Shown here: positions 5,584 to 6,468 of the stretch, piece after piece
Layout: every line of letters begins with the position of its first letter
Numbering within the stretch: the stretch's first letter is position 1
From: CAVPEW01 sp050247895
Lineage (GTDB): Bacteria; Actinomycetota; Acidimicrobiia; Acidimicrobiales; VFJN01
Direction of reading: 5' to 3'
NCBI GenBank assembly: GCA_050247895.1
Contig: JBFWTJ010000221.1
Span: 1 to 6,468 of the forward strand
DNA length: 6,468 bases
Translations under genes and position numbers: made by a program
Notes under the pieces: model-generated
Told to the model about the DNA's origin: nothing
What the model saw: only the letters and a program-made list of their open reading frames with translations
Databases searched by the model: none

Positions 5584-6468
5584 TCAGAGGGCCGCCGGCT
5601 CGTCGTACCGGGTCACGACCTCCTCCGCGAACAGGCGCACCGACCGGTCGAGCTCGGGCTGGGGCACGGGCTTGGCCAGGAAGATCAGGCACACCTCGTC
5701 GAAGCCGATCGCCTCGTGCCAACGGCGCAGCTCCTGCGCGCACAGCTCGGGTGTCCCGGCGATGGCCCGGTCCCGCACGAAGGTCTCCAGGTCGACCCGC
5801 TCGCCCTCGCCGACCCGTCGGAGCACCGGATCCCGGTCGTCGCCCCGGGTGCCCGTCTCCCAGTAGTACCGGTGGAACCGCTGGACCTTGTCGAGCCACT
5901 CCCGGTCGACGTCGGCCAGCGTGGGCGCCACCCAGGCCTGGCGCATCAGGCAGATGTACGGCGTGGTCCCCGCCGCGGCGCACTCGGCCCGGTACCGATC
6001 GGCCAGGTCGCGCACCACCGGCAGCGTCTCCATGGGCAGCGTGAACCAGCCGTCGCCGAGCCGGGCCGCCCGGCGGATCGCCGCCGGCGACGTGCCGCCG
6101 ACCAGGATCGGGGGGCGCGGCCGCTGCACGGCGGGCGGGTGGACGGGCAGGTCGGGGATCGTGAAGACCTCGCCCTTGTAGCCGTGGCGCCCGGTGGCCC
6201 ACGCGCCGCGCAGGATCTCCAGCGTCTCGTCGAGGCGGCGGCCCCGGCGTTCGAACTCCACGCCCAGGCCCTCGAACTCGTAGGCCCGGTAGCCGGCACC
6301 GACGCCCAGGATCGCCCGGCCACCCGAGACCTGGTCCAGGGGCGTCACCTGCTCGTAGGTGCTGACCGGGTGGTGCAGGCCGGCGATCCAGATCGCCGTG
6401 CCGAGGCGCAGGCGCTCGGTGCGGGCGGCCACCGCCGACAGCCAGGTGAAGGGCGCCGACGGGTCACG
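5584..6468 (-). CDS. LLM-class flavin/F420-dependent oxidoreductase (5' end outside window)
   Basis: A luciferase-like TIM-barrel enzyme that uses reduced flavin or coenzyme F420 to oxidise or reduce a small molecule; the substrate is unknown. The frame stays open to the right edge (294 residues to the TGA at 5584). The residues before the internal GTG at 6432 read DPSAPFTWLSAVAARTERL, a standard LLM segment, so the gene starts beyond the window, probably about 50 residues further. Numbering from the edge: LRLGTAI (20-26), HPVSTYEQ (33-40), LDQVSGGR (44-51), GVGAGY (55-60), ERRGRRLDETLEILRGAW (73-90), ILVGGTSPAAIRRAARLGDG (121-140). This pattern resembles the Rv2161c-like F420-dependent group common in actinobacteria, but F420 versus FMN use cannot be decided here. 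The C-terminus, PQPELDRSVRLFAEEVV, looks complete. It is the first gene in view of the four-gene minus-strand group. Confidence 0.92.
   Translation of the reverse strand, partial: RDPSAPFTWLSAVAARTERLRLGTAIWIAGLHHPVSTYEQVTPLDQVSGGRAILGVGAGYRAYEFEGLGVEFERRGRRLDETLEILRGAWATGRHGYKGEVFTIPDLPVHPPAVQRPRPPILVGGTSPAAIRRAARLGDGWFTLPMETLPVVRDLADRYRAECAAAGTTPYICLMRQAWVAPTLADVDREWLDKVQRFHRYYWETGTRGDDRDPVLRRVGEGERVDLETFVRDRAIAGTPELCAQELRRWHEAIGFDEVCLIFLAKPVPQPELDRSVRLFAEEVVTRYDEPAAL

Noticed and set aside
5584..6432. Starting the LLM oxidoreductase at the internal GTG at 6432
   Set aside because: The residues upstream of that codon continue the LLM family pattern to the window edge, so the gene is truncated by the window rather than short.

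Overview
The window is very GC-rich, with third codon positions almost all G or C. It reads as chromosomal DNA of a high-GC actinobacterium. The eukaryote-like NADP isocitrate dehydrogenase, the SCP2, LLM and SnoaL-type proteins, an actinobacterial Fpg/Nei form with a Gly-Gly-Lys...Ser-Arg-Phe-Leu-Lys tail, and TANNNT-type -10 boxes all fit. Acidimicrobiia or a relative is my guess, but the sequence alone does not settle it. I see no RNA genes, mobile elements, CRISPR arrays or phage genes. No stretch over 300 bases lacks a gene.

Left part (1-3494): central carbon metabolism. A 3'-truncated NADP-dependent isocitrate dehydrogenase (icd) runs leftward from 888. It diverges from an NAD(P)-dependent aldehyde dehydrogenase (1020-2453, rightward), which is followed after 42 bases by malate dehydrogenase (mdh, 2496-3494). 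The 131-base divergent region carries candidate -10 boxes for both directions and a 12-base tandem repeat. The mdh gene appears to have its own promoter just after the aldehyde dehydrogenase stop codon, placed so that transcription would begin at the A of the ATG (a leaderless mRNA). icd has a similar but looser arrangement.

Right part (3498-6468): four genes on the minus strand. In transcription order they are a 5'-truncated luciferase-like (LLM) flavin/F420 oxidoreductase, a SnoaL/NTF2-fold protein with a BaiE-like Tyr/Asp/His set, an SCP2-like lipid-binding protein with a hydrophilic insertion, and an Fpg/Nei-type DNA glycosylase. The last two are 3 bases apart and the glycosylase Shine-Dalgarno lies inside the SCP2 gene, so they are very probably co-translated. 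The mdh and glycosylase stop codons face each other across 3 bases.

Functionally the left half links aldehyde oxidation and two TCA-cycle steps. The right half combines two putative small-molecule or lipid enzymes, a lipid-binding protein and a DNA-repair enzyme, with no obvious shared pathway. I do not see a clear new multi-gene system. The points most worth checking are the leaderless promoters, the SCP2-glycosylase coupling, the altered DNA-contact motifs of the glycosylase, and the single TTA codon early in the SnoaL gene.
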